Source of the DNA: Bacteroidota bacterium
GTDB taxonomy: Bacteria > Bacteroidota > Bacteroidia > B-17B0 > Aurantibacillaceae
Direction: 5' to 3'
DNA: 64,000 nucleotides
NCBI GenBank assembly: GCA_016708845.1
Contig: JADJFB010000003.1
Location: 1-64,000 of the forward strand
Below the pieces are notes generated by a model that made no database searches, was not told the DNA's origin, and saw nothing but the letters and a program-made list of their open reading frames with translations. How positions within the stretch are numbered: the first letter of the stretch is position 1; each line of letters opens with the position of its first letter. The position numbers were made by a program, and so were the translations under genes. Shown piece by piece: positions 20,719-30,214 of this stretch.

Positions 20719-22252
20719 CTACTCGACTTTATATTCTAACTGTATTCTGACTTGCGTTCCCATTGGGCTTTGATTTTCATCAAATAAATCAATAATTGTT
20801 AATTTATTAGCTTCACAATTTGATAATTTATTAACGCTTTGTAATTTATCATAAACAAGCTTTGCCCTTTGACTGATTATTTTCTTTATAAATACCCCTT
20901 CCAACTCCATTATCAATAATCTCAATTATTAAAAAATTATTTTCTAGAAAAATTTGAATATTTAACAAAGTTTCTCGTTTTCCTTTAATTGGCAATAGTC
21001 CATGCCATATTGCATTTTCAATTATAGGCTGTGTAATTAGAGATGGTACAAGAAATTCATCTGTATCGATATTTTCGTCTATTGAAATTTTATATTGAAA
21101 TTCATGTTTAAAACGTAATTGTTCTAACTCAAGATTTAGTTTAATAATTTCAATTTCTTCTGATAAATATATAAATGTTTTGTCAGACACACTTAATACT
21201 TTTCTCATCAAATGATTAAATTTAGCTATATACTGACCAGCTACGTCGGGCTGATTTTGTAAGACTAAATTCTGAATAGCTGCTAAACAATTAGAAATAA
21301 AATGAGGATTGATTTGCCCTTTAATCACCTTAATTTCTAGTTCATTAATTTTATTCTGAAGCTCAAAATACTCTTTTTGTCTTTTTAATTTTCGTTTATT
21401 TAAAATAATGATTATAAAAAGTACAACTAAAAAAACAATAATAATAAAAGTATATTTTCCAACTTCCATCATTATATTTTTGAGTTTATTAGGATTTGGC
21501 GCTTCGTATAATTTTTTTATTTCTTCATCAGTCAATATTTTATGAAATATTTGTATATCATCAATAGAACCTCGCGCATATCTATCATTTTTAAAATTAG
21601 CACTATTTCCAATAACCACAGAATCGGCTTCGTCAAAGTGAGTTTCAAATCTTTTTTGTGTTTTCAATTGTAGTTTCCCATTGATATAAAATGATAGCTG
21701 TGTGTCATCATAGGTAAACAACAAATGGTGCCATTTATTAAAGACAAAAGTTTCAATAGAATTAACACCTGCTTGCTCCGTTGAATCTTTCGACGAAAAA
21801 ACCATCAATCTATCACTCTTAAAATCGTAAAACAATACATATGCATCCGAAAAATCGTCTGCTTTAGAATTTTTTGTTATGATTATTGGATTTGATTCAT
21901 ACCCTTTTCCAGCGTATACTTTTCTTTCCAATTTAACCCACAATGAAATTGTACCGTTTTTAGGCTTAAGTAATTTTGAGGTTCCTAGATTTAAATAGCT
22001 ATTTGATTGTCCATGAAGATAAACCGCTGACTGCTCATTACCAAACCTATCTTCGACTAATGATACTCCCACAGGTTTAGTGGAAATTTTGTCGTCATTT
22101 TCCTTTATTTTATGATTATTAAAATCAAAAGTTAAAATAGTTATTGAATCAACTTGAGAGAAACTCTCTAATGAGGTAAAGCAAAATACTAAAACAAATA
22201 TTCTATATAAGAAAATATTTTTCTTTATTATATTTTCCAAAAAGAAGCACAC
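20719..22252 (-). CDS. LytS-type sensor histidine kinase with extracellular LamG domain, frameshifted at C-terminus
   Basis: A GTG at 22252 overlaps the rfbH stop by one base and gives a signal segment (FLYRIFVLVFCFTSLESFSQ). Residues about 40-260 form a LamG/pentraxin domain (TISLWVKLERKVY, FNKWHHLLFTYDDTQLSFYI, GSIDDIQIFHKIL). One membrane helix follows (YTFIIIVFLVVLFIIIIL), then a coiled coil, the His_kinase box with the acceptor His in KGQINPHFISNCLAAIQNLV, and the ATPase domain (QPIIENAIWHGLLP, EIIDNGVGRG). The frame shifts near 20885; the ORF then continues as KIISQRAKLVYDKLQSVNKL to GTQVRIQLEYKVE. There are no TPR repeats, which are usual in Bacteroidota LytS kinases; the LamG domain takes the sensor position. 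It is adjacent to its LytTR partner and in line with CDP-sugar genes. Confidence 0.85.
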
Positions 22253-23559
22253 TACCCTAAAATTTCATCAAAACTTGAAATCATATAGCTCATCATTTCA
22301 TCATTAAGCATTGGCGTTACTCCAATCCAAAATGTATCACTCACAATAATATCAGTATTTGGCAAATCGCCTACAATACGATAATCGTAATCCTTAAAAT
22401 ATGGCTGTTTACGCAAATCGCCAGCAAATAATAAACGAGTGGCTATTTTTTTAGCATCTAATTTTTGTACCAATTCGTTACGAGTTATATCAGCATCCTT
22501 TTTAACGGTAATTAAAAAACCGAACCAAGATGGATTAGAATTTGGTGTAGCTTCTGGTAAAATTAATTTATGAGTATGTTTTGCTAGGCCTTGTTTTAAC
22601 ACATCAAAATTATGTCTTCTAATTTTAATAAACTCATCTAACTTCTCTAACTGAGCTAAACCAAGAGCGGCTTGCATATCCGTTATTTTTAAATTAAAGC
22701 CTTGGCGCGAATAAATATATTTATGATCGTAACCCATTGGCAAATCACCTAATTGCTGACAAAAACGTAACCCACAAGTATTGTCTTTTCCTGGTTCACA
22801 CCAGCAATCACGTCCCCAATCTCTAAATGATTCTGCTATTTTTTTTAATTTAGAATTAGATGTATAAACAGCTCCACCCTCACCCATCGTAATATGATGA
22901 GCAGGATAAAAACTTAACGTAGCAATATCTCCAAAGGTACCAACATGTTTACCATTGTAGGTTGCACCTAATGCATCGCAACAGTCTTCCATTAACCATA
23001 AATCATGCTTTTCACAAAAAGCCGTTATGACATCTAAATTAAACACATTACCCATTGTGTGAGCAATAACGACAGCTTTTGTTTTATGAGATAAGGCTTT
23101 CTCTAATAGAGTTATATCAATTTCATAATGAGGAATCGTCACATCTAAAAACACTGGAATTGCTCCGTATTGTAAAATAGGATTTACCGTTGTTGGAAAA
23201 GAAGCTGCTACGGTAATTACTTCATCTCCTGGTTTAATTCGTTCTTCTCCTAATTCTACTGCTGTTAAAGCAGAAAAAGCAACTAAATTAGCAGAGGAAC
23301 CTGAGTTAACAGTTAACACAGATTTTACATTAATATACTTAGCTAATTTCTTCTCAAATTCAGCGTTAAACTTACCTGTTGTAAACCATGCGTCTAATGC
23401 CGAATCAGTAATATAAGTTAATTCTTTGTGATCAAATACTTTTCCGCTTACTGGCACAGCAGATTCACCAGGAACAAATGCTTTTTGTTTAAATGCTTCA
23501 TCATGATACTCTTTTATAAGAGCATGTATTTGGTGTTTAATATCTAATAGTTTTGACAT
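22252..23559 (-). CDS. rfbH: CDP-4-dehydro-6-deoxyglucose 3-dehydrase (E1)
   Basis: RfbH/AscC removes the C3 hydroxyl of CDP-4-keto-6-deoxy-D-glucose using PMP and a [2Fe-2S] cluster, with a separate reductase (E3), to give the 3,6-dideoxy intermediate. At 435 residues it has the normal length. The PLP-fold landmarks are VNSGSSANLVAFSAL, DCCDALGATYNGKHVG and SFYPAHHITMGEGGAV, where His replaces the Schiff-base Lys, a hallmark of this enzyme. The cluster cysteines lie in CWCEPGKDNTCGLRFC. The start is three bases after the stop of rfbG. No E3 gene lies in the window, so the reductase must come from elsewhere. The frame is unbroken. Confidence 0.95.
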   Translation of the reverse strand: MSKLLDIKHQIHALIKEYHDEAFKQKAFVPGESAVPVSGKVFDHKELTYITDSALDAWFTTGKFNAEFEKKLAKYINVKSVLTVNSGSSANLVAFSALTAVELGEERIKPGDEVITVAASFPTTVNPILQYGAIPVFLDVTIPHYEIDITLLEKALSHKTKAVVIAHTMGNVFNLDVITAFCEKHDLWLMEDCCDALGATYNGKHVGTFGDIATLSFYPAHHITMGEGGAVYTSNSKLKKIAESFRDWGRDCWCEPGKDNTCGLRFCQQLGDLPMGYDHKYIYSRQGFNLKITDMQAALGLAQLEKLDEFIKIRRHNFDVLKQGLAKHTHKLILPEATPNSNPSWFGFLITVKKDADITRNELVQKLDAKKIATRLLFAGDLRKQPYFKDYDYRIVGDLPNTDIIVSDTFWIGVTPMLNDEMMSYMISSFDEILG

Positions 23560-23561
23560 AG

Positions 23562-24635
23562 TTATTTAGTGCAATAGGATTCTATTTGTTTAACACGACA
23601 ATCGTATATATTGTTTTGAGAATTTAACTCTTCTTGATATCCTTGAATTGTAAATTCTATGGTTTCTTCGAAATTTAATTTTGGCTTCCATCCCAAAAAG
23701 TTCACCGCTTTTGTGATATCTAATTTCAATAAACCAGCTTCATGCAATTTTTCTGTTGCTGCAGGAGCATCAATTTTAATGGTAGGAATTATTTTTTTTA
23801 CTTCATTCACCACATCTCCAACACTATAATTTTCAAAAGCAGCAGGGCCAAAATTCCATCCACCAGTAAATGCCTTTCCATTTGTCCATAATTTTTCAGC
23901 TAATTTCATATAGCCAAATACTGGCTCTAATACAAATTGCCAAGGACGCACAGAATTAGGATTACGAATCTCTGATGTTTGTTTTGATTCATAAGCCCTT
24001 ATCATATCCGGGATAATACGATTATCGGCCCAATCTCCCCCTCCGATTACATTTCCTGCTCTACCTGAAGCAACATGTGCAGTTCCGTCTTTACTAAAAA
24101 AAGACTTTATATATGAATTGGTAATTAACTCAGAACAACCTTTCGAAGCACTGTATGGATCATCACCTCCCATAGCATCGTTCTCGCGATAGCCCCACAT
24201 CCATTCATTATTTTGATAACATTTGTCGGTGGTAACATTTATGGCCACTTTTACTGTAGCACAATTTCTCACTGCTTCAAAAAAGTTAACTGTTCCCATT
24301 AAATTGGTTTCAAAATTATAATGTGGATTGTTGTATGATTCAATAACTAAAGGTTGAGCGGCTAAATGAAATGCAATATCTGGTTTTACCTGATTAAAAT
24401 AATTTTGTAATTGCTCTAAATTTCTTACATCACCATCTACATGGTTTATTTTTTCAGAAAGCTTAGTCGTTATATAATTATCTTTTGGGGTTAAAGCTGG
24501 CAAAGCATAACCATATACATCAGCCCCTAACTCTTTTAACCAGATACACATCCAAGAGCCTTTAAAACCAGTATCTCCTGTTACTAATACTTTTTTACCC
24601 TTATATATATCAGAAAATAAATCTAATTTCATCAT
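23562..24635 (-). CDS. rfbG: CDP-glucose 4,6-dehydratase
   Basis: RfbG forms CDP-4-keto-6-deoxyglucose, the second step from glucose-1-phosphate. It is an extended SDR: the NAD loop is VTGDTGFKGSW, the FHLAAQPLV block follows, the active-site Thr-Asp lies in VTTDKCYQN, and the Tyr-Lys pair is in DPYSASKGCSELI. WMWGYRENDAMGG and the C-terminal FLGWKPKLNFEETIEFT are typical of the family. I use the ATG at 24635, two bases after the rfbF stop; the longer reading to 24656 overlaps rfbF. Length about 357 residues. The downstream rfbH follows by two bases. Confidence 0.95.
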   Translation of the reverse strand: MMKLDLFSDIYKGKKVLVTGDTGFKGSWMCIWLKELGADVYGYALPALTPKDNYITTKLSEKINHVDGDVRNLEQLQNYFNQVKPDIAFHLAAQPLVIESYNNPHYNFETNLMGTVNFFEAVRNCATVKVAINVTTDKCYQNNEWMWGYRENDAMGGDDPYSASKGCSELITNSYIKSFFSKDGTAHVASGRAGNVIGGGDWADNRIIPDMIRAYESKQTSEIRNPNSVRPWQFVLEPVFGYMKLAEKLWTNGKAFTGGWNFGPAAFENYSVGDVVNEVKKIIPTIKIDAPAATEKLHEAGLLKLDITKAVNFLGWKPKLNFEETIEFTIQGYQEELNSQNNIYDCRVKQIESYCTK

Positions 24636-24637
24636 TT

Positions 24638-25417
24638 TTATTTCCAAATTTTCCAATTAGCAGAGCCACTTTGCCACAAATCTTCCAACTCAATTTTATC
24701 TCTTAAGGCATCCATGCATTTCCAAAAACCGTCATGTAAATAAGCAGACAATTTTCCATCATTTGCAATTTCAATTAATGGCTTTTTCTCCCATTGAATA
24801 TCGTCCATTTCTCCATTTAAATAATTGAAAATTTCAGGCTCCAAAACAAAAAATCCACCATTAATACGAACACCGTCGCCAATAGGTTTTTCCTGAAATG
24901 TTTTTACAGTTCCGTTTGCATCCGTTTCTACATTTCCAAATCTACCTGGTAATTGAATAGAAGTTAAAGTAGCTAGTTTGCCGGATTTTTTATGAAATTG
25001 AATTAATTCAGGAATATTAATATCAGCAACTCCATCTCCGTATGTCAACATAAAAGACTCATTACCCAAATATTTCTGAATACGTTTAATACGTCCTGCT
25101 GTATTGGTATTAATCCCTGTATCAACTAAAGTTACCTTCCAGTTTTCTGAACCAGAATTATGAACTTCCATTTTATTATTAGCTAAATCAAAAGTCACAT
25201 CGGTTTGATGTAAAAAATAATTTGCAAAATATTCTTTTATCACATAACCCTTGTATCCGCAACACACTACAAACTCATTAAAGCCATAGTGACTATATAT
25301 TTTCATGATATGCCACAAAATTGGCTTACCACCGATTTCAACCATGGGTTTTGGTCTCACATCGGTCTCTTCTGATAATCGAGTTCCTAGTCCACCTGCT
25401 AAAATAACTACCTTCAT
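24638..25417 (-). CDS. rfbF: Glucose-1-phosphate cytidylyltransferase
   Basis: RfbF activates glucose-1-phosphate with CTP to CDP-glucose, the first committed step for CDP-dideoxyhexoses. All diagnostic blocks are present in 259 residues: ILAGGLGTRLSEET and RPKPMVEIGGKPILWHIM at the N-terminus, FMLTYGDGVADI, QLPGRFGNV, FQEKPIGDGVRINGGFFVLE, and the C-terminal DGFWKCMDALRDK. These separate it from the dTDP-glucose enzymes. Its start lies 11 bases after the stop of the glycosyltransferase gene, so the four genes form one minus-strand operon. Confidence 0.95.
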   Translation of the reverse strand: MKVVILAGGLGTRLSEETDVRPKPMVEIGGKPILWHIMKIYSHYGFNEFVVCCGYKGYVIKEYFANYFLHQTDVTFDLANNKMEVHNSGSENWKVTLVDTGINTNTAGRIKRIQKYLGNESFMLTYGDGVADINIPELIQFHKKSGKLATLTSIQLPGRFGNVETDANGTVKTFQEKPIGDGVRINGGFFVLEPEIFNYLNGEMDDIQWEKKPLIEIANDGKLSAYLHDGFWKCMDALRDKIELEDLWQSGSANWKIWK

Positions 25418-25428
25418 AAGCTAAATAT

Positions 25429-26370
25429 TTAAAAATTAATTCGTTCCTTTTCAATTACTAAAGGCCTTTTACGTATTTGTGTGTGAATAGCTCCAATATA
25501 CTCACCTATAATTCCAATAAAAAATAATTGTACCGACGAAAAGAAAAATACTCCAATTACTAATGGAGCCATCCCAACTTGAAAATTATTCCAATAAATA
25601 AGTTTGTATATAAAATAACCAAGAGCAACTAAAAAACTAATAACAGCTGAAAAGAATCCAATAAAGGCTGACAGACGTAGGGGCAATTTTGAGTGATTTG
25701 TAAACCCCAGCATTGCCATATCATATAATGTAAAAAAATTGTTTTTTGTTTTACCAGAAGCTCGCTGAGGCTGAGTGTAAGAAACCTCGAATCTTTTAAA
25801 CCCTAATTCAGTGATTAAACCTCTGAAATAAGGATATGGGTCATCTAATGTTCTAAGCACAGAAATAAATTGTTGATCATAAAGACCAAATCCTGTAAAA
25901 TTTTTTACAGGCGACTCACCACTACCTTCTGAAGCTTTACTCAATAAGTTATAAAAGAAAGTTCTTATAGCAAACATTATTGGATTCTCTTTACTTTTAT
26001 TTTTAACCCCAATAACAATTCTAAATCCCTCTTCCCATTTGTTTAAAAAGTCCTCTATTAATTCTGGAGGATCTTGAAAATCTGAAACTAGTGAAATAAC
26101 AGCATCACCTTTGCATTGCAACAATCCATAAAAAGGTGAGCGAATATGCCCAAAATTTCTCGCATTTAAAATGACCTTAATATTAGGGTCATTTTGGGCG
26201 ATTTCTTTCAATATTTTTACTGTTTCATCCGAAGAATCATTATCAATAAAAATATGCTCATATGTATATTGAGGCATTTTTTGGAATACTTTAGCAACTG
26301 CTTTTACCAAAGGCCCTACATTCTCCTGTTCGTTATAACAAGGTGTTAATATTGAAATGTGTTTTTTCAC
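25429..26370 (-). CDS. Family 2 glycosyltransferase, GtrB/DPM1-like with two C-terminal membrane helices
   Basis: The 313-residue protein has the GT-A start ISILTPCYNEQENVGPLV, the FIDNDSSDET loop and the SDFQDPPELI motif typical of DPM1/GtrB enzymes, which transfer a sugar from a nucleotide donor to polyprenyl phosphate. Two membrane helices lie at about 230-255 (AFIGFFSAVISFLVALGYFI) and 270-295 (VIGVFFFSSVQLFFIGIIGE). The C-terminus ends in KRPLVIEKERINF. It heads the minus-strand operon with rfbFGH, so it probably handles a locally made sugar, but its donor cannot be read from sequence. A perfect 10-bp dyad lies just upstream of its start codon. Confidence 0.88.
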   Translation of the reverse strand: MKKHISILTPCYNEQENVGPLVKAVAKVFQKMPQYTYEHIFIDNDSSDETVKILKEIAQNDPNIKVILNARNFGHIRSPFYGLLQCKGDAVISLVSDFQDPPELIEDFLNKWEEGFRIVIGVKNKSKENPIMFAIRTFFYNLLSKASEGSGESPVKNFTGFGLYDQQFISVLRTLDDPYPYFRGLITELGFKRFEVSYTQPQRASGKTKNNFFTLYDMAMLGFTNHSKLPLRLSAFIGFFSAVISFLVALGYFIYKLIYWNNFQVGMAPLVIGVFFFSSVQLFFIGIIGEYIGAIHTQIRKRPLVIEKERINF

Positions 26371-26622
26371 AAATTTTGATTAAATATTAATCAAAAATAA
26401 CATTTTTTTCACCAATAAATGATTAGTTTAAGATTATTCTTTATTTCCTAAAAAAACAAATAAATTGCATAAATTTGTTTATATAATACACACATAAGAA
26501 AAAACTAACATAAATTATTTTCCAAAAATAATATGATGAATATTAATTTATTTAACACAATATATGAACTAAAAAAACACGTGTAAAATGAATTAATATT
26601 AAAAACAATTAAAATGTAATAT
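26371..26622. promoter_or_regulatory. Divergent intergenic region between the two glycan operons
   Basis: These 252 very AT-rich bases separate the minus-strand GT2-rfbFGH operon from the plus-strand SDR operon and must hold both promoters. A perfect dyad, TTTTGATTAA-ATA-TTAATCAAAA (26374-26396), lies four bases upstream of the GT2 start. I see no coding potential and could not place either promoter with confidence. Confidence 0.6.
26374..26396. promoter_or_regulatory. Perfect 10-bp dyad upstream of the GT2 start (operator or leader hairpin)
   Basis: Arms TTTTGATTAA and TTAATCAAAA flank the three bases ATA. It lies in the leader of the minus-strand operon, four bases before the ATG. As RNA it would form a weak AU hairpin over the ribosome site; as DNA it could bind a dimeric regulator. 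Confidence 0.45.
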
Positions 26623-27648
26623 ATGGAAAATAAGTTATCGGATGATCTGAATCATATTTTGAAGCATACAAGTTCTCTTTGGGAAGATAAGAGAAAAAAA
26701 ACAATATTTTTGACTGGTGGTACTGGTTTTTTTGGAAAATGGCTGACTGAAAGCTTCTCGTATATTAATGATAAATTATCTCTCGATTCCAAATTAATAA
26801 TTTTAAGTAGGGAACCTGAAATGTTTTTACAATCTAACCCGAAATTTAAAAGAACTGACATCGTTTTTATTAAGGGAGACATTACATCATTTGATTTTCC
26901 AGAAGAAAAAATTGATTATATAATACATGCTGCAACAGAAGCAAGCGCCTCAATGAATATAGAAAAACCTTTAATCATGTTCGACACTATAGTGGATGGA
27001 ACTAGAAGAGTTTTAGATTTAGCAAAAATTAAAAATGTAGAATCATTTCTTCTAACGAGTTCAGGAGCAATATATGGCAAACAACCTTCTAATGTTGAGT
27101 ATATGGATGAAGATTTTAATTCAAGTCCAAATATTTACAATAATGATGCGGCCTATGGAGAAGGAAAAAGAGTGGCTGAAATGTTGTGTTCGTTTTACCA
27201 TAAAAATTTCGGTATAAGTACTAAAATTGCAAGATGTTATGCTTTTGTCGGACCCTATCTTCCATTAAATACAAACTTTGCAATTGGAAATTTCATTAAT
27301 GATGTTTTAAATAAAAAAAATATTTCTATTTCTGGCAATGGAACACCATATCGATCGTATCTTTATGCATCTGATTTGATGATTTGGCTTTGGACAATAT
27401 TATTTCGTGGAATGCCTATTAGACCCTACAATGTTGGATAAAATGAAAATTATACTATTGAAGAGTTAGCGTATAAAGTTGCAACTCATGCTAGTAAAAA
27501 AACGGAAGTAATCATAAGCGGAATAAAAGATGGAAAACCACCTATGAGATATACTCCCTCCATACTAAGAGCTCAAAAAGAATTAAACCTAAACGTTTGG
27601 ATAAATCTTGACAATTCTATAAAAAAAACATTAGAATTTTATTTATAA
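26623..27648 (+). CDS. NAD-dependent epimerase/dehydratase (extended SDR), interrupted by an in-frame stop
   Basis: The NAD-binding loop is FLTGGTGFFGKWLTE; the substrate block includes IIHAATEAS, the catalytic Tyr-Lys pair is YGEGKRVAE, and ARCYAFVGPYLPL and YRSYLYASDLMIWLW follow. A TAA at 27439-27441 interrupts the protein after RPYNVG; the same frame continues NENYTIEELAYKVATHASKK to LEFYL and a true stop at 27646-27648. In the paralogue at 32140-33189 the corresponding residue is Ser (YNVGSANS), so a single change from TCA to TAA would explain the stop. The intact size is 341 residues. It opens the plus-strand operon and probably reduces or epimerises a nucleotide sugar. Confidence 0.85.
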
Positions 27649-27666
27649 ATAATAGTAAAGAATTTT

Positions 27667-28392
27667 ATGATTACACATAAAAAAATGCATGGAATATGGA
27701 GAATCATTGCTTCTCCCGTTTTGACAGAAATAATAGCTCAAAGTGGCTTTAATTTTCAAATTCTAGATTGTGAACATGGCGCCTATGATTATCAAACACT
27801 AGAAACAGATATCAGAACATGTGACTTATATAATTGCCTTCCAATTATTCGAGTAAGTGGTTTAAATAATGTTGAAGTTCAAAGATGTTTAGATTTAGGC
27901 GCAGGTGGAATTGTTTTTCCACAATTAACCAATTTTGATGATTTTCAGCATGCTACTAAATTATTAAATTACGCTCCAGAAGGATTAAGAGGATATAATC
28001 CATTTGTTCGAGCTTCAAATTATGGTATTTCTGATAAAACGAAAAAAAACCTCAATCCATTATGCATACCAATTATCGAAACTTTAACAGCAGTAAATGA
28101 TTTGGATAAGATACTTACGCTAGATCGTATAGATGCCATTTATATTGGATCATATGATTTATCCGCTCAACTAGGTTGCATTGGTCAGATGGATAATCCA
28201 AAACTTATTGAATTGACCAATCTTATTATTAAAAAATGTAACGATGCATCTAAACCAGTAGGACTGATGATTAATGATGTAAATCAACATAAGAATTACA
28301 AACAAAAAGGGGTCACTATTTTTGTAAATAAAGTTGATAGTTATCAAATTAAAAATACTTTTACAAACATTATCAAACAATACATAATTTAA
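27667..28392 (+). CDS. HpcH/HpaI-family aldolase
   Basis: This class II pyruvate aldolase family (HpaI, GarL) cleaves or forms 4-hydroxy-2-oxo acids with a divalent metal. In 241 residues the landmarks are QILDCEHGAYDYQTL (family LDxEH), PIIRVSG with the conserved Arg, GAGGIVFPQL, IPIIETLTAV with the metal-binding Glu and AIYIGSYDLSAQLG with the Asp ligand. Spacing to the preceding SDR is 18 bases and to the next gene 6, so it is within the operon. In this glycan context it may make a pyruvate-derived branch or acid substituent; this is inference. Ile codons are often ATA, unlike the later genes in the same operon. Confidence 0.88.
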   Translation: MITHKKMHGIWRIIASPVLTEIIAQSGFNFQILDCEHGAYDYQTLETDIRTCDLYNCLPIIRVSGLNNVEVQRCLDLGAGGIVFPQLTNFDDFQHATKLLNYAPEGLRGYNPFVRASNYGISDKTKKNLNPLCIPIIETLTAVNDLDKILTLDRIDAIYIGSYDLSAQLGCIGQMDNPKLIELTNLIIKKCNDASKPVGLMINDVNQHKNYKQKGVTIFVNKVDSYQIKNTFTNIIKQYII

Positions 28393-28398
28393 GAAAAA

Positions 28399-30187
28399 AT
28401 GGCTGAATTAATTAGGAGTTTCTGATGTTATAACATCTTTTTTTGAAAAAAAAGACGTTAAACATGTTTTTCTTCTTTCTGGTGGAATGATGATGCACTT
28501 ACTTGACGCTGTCAGTAAATCAAAAAGCACAAAATACATTTGTAATCACCACGAACAAGCTAGTGCTATTGCTGCCGAAGCATATGCCAGAGTAAAAAAT
28601 GATATTGGAGTTTGTTTTGCAACTAGTGGTCCTGGAGCAACGAATACAATAACAGGTATCGCAGGAGCTTGGCTTGATTCCTCTCCGGTTATATATATTA
28701 CTGGGCAAAGTAGAACTGTTTTAACTGTGCGCGGCTCTAAAATTGATGATTTAAGAATGATTGGTAATTTTGAGGTTGATATTACCGAAATAGTTAAACC
28801 AATAACAAAATATAATGCCTTTGTTGATAAAGCAGAAGACATACTTTTTCATCTTGAAAAAGCATATTATATAGCAAAAACGGGGAGGCCAGGTCCTGTT
28901 TTACTGGATATTCCTCTAGATATACAAGGGGCGATGGTTAATCCAGATAACCTAACTCATTTTACACCTGAAGAGTTAGTTAACCCAGATTTTTCAGAAG
29001 AATTTGAACAACTAAAAAAGATTATTTCGAAATCTAAAAAAATTTTAATTATAGGTGGACATGGAATAAGAGTTTCAAACCTAGTAAATGAATTTAGAGC
29101 TTTAATTCATAAAATTAACGTCCCTGTTGTAACTACTCAATTAGCCAATGATTTATTATCATATGAAGACGAATTATATATAGGTAAGGTAGGGTTACGT
29201 GGAGATAGAGCTGGTAATTTTGCTGTGCAAAGTGCGGATTTAATAATTAGCATCGGCAGCAGTCTCCATATTACTACAACCGGCTACGATTTAGAAGATT
29301 TTGCCCCGCAAGCTTACAAAGTTGTTATAGATATTGATAAAGCTGTACTTGAAAAAAATAAGTCAATAAGTCAATTACAAATAAATACAGATATAAGTAC
29401 TTGTTTTAAATATTTAAATAGCATTGACAATGTTCCTACAAATAATTCATGGACAGAAAAACTCACTTCATGGAAAAACATGTTTAAAATTATAAATGAG
29501 CCACATCAAAAAGAAGGTGATTCAATAAATACTTACCACTTAATTAATTTATTAAGTGAAACATTGAAAGGAGACGAAATAGTTATTTCTGACGCTGGTT
29601 CTTTATACTATATAATTGGACAAGCTTTTAAAACCAAAATAAATCAGCGCGTTATTATATCAGGTGCTCTAGGAGCTATGGGATATGCATTGCCAGCAAG
29701 TATTGGAGCGTGCTTTGCAGAACCAAACAAAAATGTGATATGTATAACTGGAGATGGTTCAATGCAACTAAATGTTCAAGAACTTCAAACAATATCTACG
29801 TATAATCTAAACTGTAAAATTATTGTTATAAATAATAAAGGATATGCTTCTATTCGAAATAGCCAAGCTTCATTTTTAGATGGACATATAGCCGCATCAA
29901 GTGAGTCTACTGGAGTTACTTTTCCAAAATGGGAAACTCTTGCCTCTGCATATTCCATTCCTTTCATTAAAACAGATAAATACAGTAGCTTAGAGATTTT
30001 ATTAAATAAACAACTAGCTATAAAAGGCCCTGTATTTATTGAGATAGAAATTCCAGAAACAGTAATTATGATTCCTGCTGTTACGTCTGAACGTCTTCCA
30101 AACGGAAGTTTTAAATCAAATAAACTGCATCAAATGTCTCCCGCACTCGATAGTGCGATAATGGATAAAATAAATTTATTAGACTAA
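28399..30187 (+). CDS. Thiamine diphosphate-dependent enzyme (acetolactate synthase/YerE-like), frameshift near start
   Basis: The ThDP-activating Glu lies in NHHEQASAIAAEAYAR, the pyrimidine-domain block is ATSGPGATNTITGIAGAW, and the diphosphate motif is GDGSMQLNVQEL followed about 25 residues later by VINNKGY. A central domain with GGHGIRVS and GLRGDRAGNFA resembles the acetolactate synthase FAD region. The ATG at 28399 reads MAELI, then one frame change near 28413 leads to GVSDVITSFFEKK and HVFLLSGG. Total about 595 residues. Acetolactate synthase proper is unlikely, because no ilv genes or regulatory subunit are adjacent and rfbFGH lie close by. YerE, which adds a two-carbon unit from pyruvate to CDP-3,6-dideoxy-4-ketohexose, is the attractive model; alternatives are other 2-oxo acid carboligases. 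Confidence 0.82.
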
Positions 30188-30214
30188 GCTTTCTGATTAT
30201 AAAGAATATATTAA

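Noticed and set aside
28520..28842. Minus-strand frames inside the ThDP enzyme gene
   Set aside because: They lie opposite conserved ThDP motifs and have no plausible start region.
28399..30187. ilvB acetolactate synthase
   Set aside because: No ilvN or other branched-chain amino acid genes are adjacent, and the gene lies in a glycan operon between aldolase genes; the general ThDP call is safer.
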